Below are positions 62,501 to 64,000 of a stretch of 64,000 bases of DNA, in pieces. Below the pieces are notes generated by a model that saw only the letters and a list, made by a program, of their open reading frames with translations, was not told the DNA's origin and did no database searches. Position numbers and translations under genes: made by a program. The stretch spans positions 6,697,827 to 6,761,826 of the forward strand of contig LR746272.1 in NCBI GenBank assembly GCA_902729315.2, in the 5' to 3' direction. The DNA comes from Spirodela intermedia (lineage: Eukaryota; Streptophyta; Magnoliopsida; Alismatales; Araceae). Positions within the stretch are counted from its first letter, which is position 1. The number at the start of each line of letters is the position of its first letter.

Positions 62501-64000
62501 CGCATCATTTGGTTGCCTGTCCATCTACTCAAGGCCCATTTTATTCACCATTTATACGGAAAGGCCCATGGTTTTTTTTTCTAGTCATTGCGAGGATATT
62601 TTTAGCACTGTACTATTCCTCCCACTTTACTGCTTCATCCGCCACAATGGTTTTCGCCTAACACGAGAGTAATTGACGGAGAAGTTGTCTATGATCCTAG
62701 TTGTTAATGCGAATTTGTGTCGTTATATTATTCACTTCTCCTGCTTACACAACTTTGGTGCAATACAAGCGAACCTTCACCAGTATTTCTCGTCCATTAG
62801 CTAATGAACTTAAAAGGAATTCGTAAAATGGAATGAATCTAAGTCAATTGCAGCTTTTGCTCCAGCTCCTGGGTTATCCCTATCAGCAACCGATTTTTGT
62901 ATATTAACATAACAATTGTGCATTCGTTTGAAAAATGTAGAAAAGGCCTTGGTATGTTTCAGTTCTTGACTGTTTTGACGTGTTTAGTTTACTCTGTGTT
63001 GAACTCTCTAGGATTGTTTTTCCTTTCTATCTGTTTCTTTTCACTGTATTTTCGTCCTCTGTCATTCCCTATGTTAAGTGGATCCATTAGACTGTTAACG
63101 GATCCACTTAAAGACTGATGTAATGGGCCTGGCCCATTAACTCATGTAACCTGTACTTAAGCGGGAAACCAAGATAATTGAGTTAATATTTTTGGGATTG
63201 CGGAAATTCTGCTCCAAGAAGTGGTGGTGACTGATTCATCTTCCTGGAAGAGGAGGATCGTGAAGATCGAATCCTTTCATTCTCCAAGTTGCAAGAATCT
63301 CAATCAAGATCAATTCTCAACAATCTGTATTATTAAAGACCAAAAGTAGCTAACAAGAAGAGTTTTCCATCGTGATGAATGCTATTCGTGAATTGACAAT
63401 GCTGAGGATCTTTCAACTTCACGGGATAACTGTTAGTTTTTTTTTTTTTTCTTCAACAAACTCTGCAGTGTTGCAACAGGGTTTAAGTTGTTTGTTCTAG
63501 ACATGAGAATTTTTCGCATTATCCGCCCTCTGGTACTCCAGTATTATATGATGTTTGATCATGCCCAAAATTGTCATTTCTATTGTTGCTAGTTGCTCGG
63601 ATCGCTCTTGTGAAACCTGATAAGGCAAGGGGAGTTGAAGATCTCGTCCTCAGAGCTGCTCAGATGGGGCAGATTACAGAGAAGGTTGGAGGATAAGGAA
63701 ATTTTCAGTTGATGCATTTTTCTACTCCCGTCTGTTCATTCGACTGATCTCCCTGAATTTGTCTCATTTTCACCCCATCCATAGGTATCTGAAGAGAGGC
63801 TGATATCTTTGCTTGAGCAGATCAACACCCAAACGAGTAAACAGACTAAAGTTACAGTAAGTTCTCGATAAATGAGACATTCAACGCCATACAATTAGCA
63901 TGCCTGCCCTGTTTATTGAACTTGTAGTATATCATCGATTATGACAGACTTGAAAATTTTGTTCCTCAGATTCAGAGGCGTCGAAGTGTGCTTGAAGATG
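59558..64000 (+). CDS. PDCD5 homologue, DNA-binding family TFAR19, 3' truncated
   Basis: Exons: 59558-59560, 60847-60912, 61015-61064, 61236-61300, 63593-63684, 63785-63856 and 63970 to the window edge. Junctions are GT-AG and phases agree. The product up to the edge is about 126 residues, essentially the whole family length: DDPELEAIRQRRMQELMAQ, an N-terminal acidic helix, then ADERRQLMLSQILSSQARER and ARIALVKPDKARGVEDL in the three-helix core, then QRRRSVLEDD at the end. Only a few C-terminal residues and the stop are missing. The first coding exon is just the ATG, with the intron starting at the next base. Family role: PDCD5 is linked to programmed cell death in animals and to tubulin folding and stress responses more widely; the plant role is not settled. 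Intron 1 is 1.3 kb and intron 4 is 2.3 kb. Confidence 0.93.
63074..63139. repeat. Two adjacent perfect palindromes in PDCD5 intron 4
   Basis: First: 12-bp arms (TTAAGTGGATCC and its complement) around a 14-base loop at 63074-63111. Second: 9-bp arms (TAATGGGCC and its complement) around a single T at 63121-63139. They may be the edge of a small mobile element or LTR, but I found no matching far end or target duplication. Confidence 0.85.

Overview
This is nuclear DNA from a flowering plant. Genes are split by many short GT-AG introns, (CT/GA)n microsatellites are very abundant, and the recognisable genes are plant-specific families or plant versions of eukaryotic housekeeping genes. The JAGGED-like zinc-finger protein resembles what I recall of the rice relative more than the Arabidopsis one, which hints at a monocot or an early-diverging angiosperm. 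I cannot name the species.

Layout, left to right: (1) 703-2001 +, the last three exons of a GBF-interacting-protein-1-like gene that runs off the left edge; (2) 4039-9467 +, a complete 13-exon vacuolar aspartic protease (phytepsin type, with the saposin-like insert); (3) 13520-10713 -, a 4-exon short receptor-like kinase of the At1g78530 type; (4) 15.5-26.7 kb, an AT-rich block without genes that holds decayed repeats; (5) 27010-34159 +, a CstF64-like protein without an RNA-binding domain (ESP1 type); (6) 34.2-43.2 kb, gene-free DNA rich in GA repeats; (7) 44924-43220 -, a JAGGED-like C2H2 zinc-finger gene; (8) 46.7-51.9 kb, a second AT-rich block with a decayed Copia gag; (9) 59050-51895 -, a DEAH-box helicase of the DHX37/Dhr1 family; (10) 59558 to the right edge, +, a PDCD5 homologue whose last exon is cut by the window end.

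The genes do not form one pathway. Two encode RNA-processing proteins (ESP1-like 3'-end processing, DHX37-like ribosome assembly), one a leaf and flower growth regulator, one a vacuolar protease and one a signalling kinase. The helicase and PDCD5 genes are divergent, with 507 bp between start codons, so they probably share a promoter region. For each complete gene I joined the exons at visible splice sites and checked that the reading frame closes: 516, 367, 386, 266 and 1281 residues.

I found no undescribed biological system. The points most worth a second look are a GC-AG intron directly behind the JAGGED zinc finger, an ATG-only coding exon in PDCD5, an old ~57-bp tandem array upstream of the kinase, an irregular GA-linked minisatellite at 37.7-38.2 kb, a G-quadruplex-type motif in the ESP1 leader, and paired palindromes inside a PDCD5 intron.
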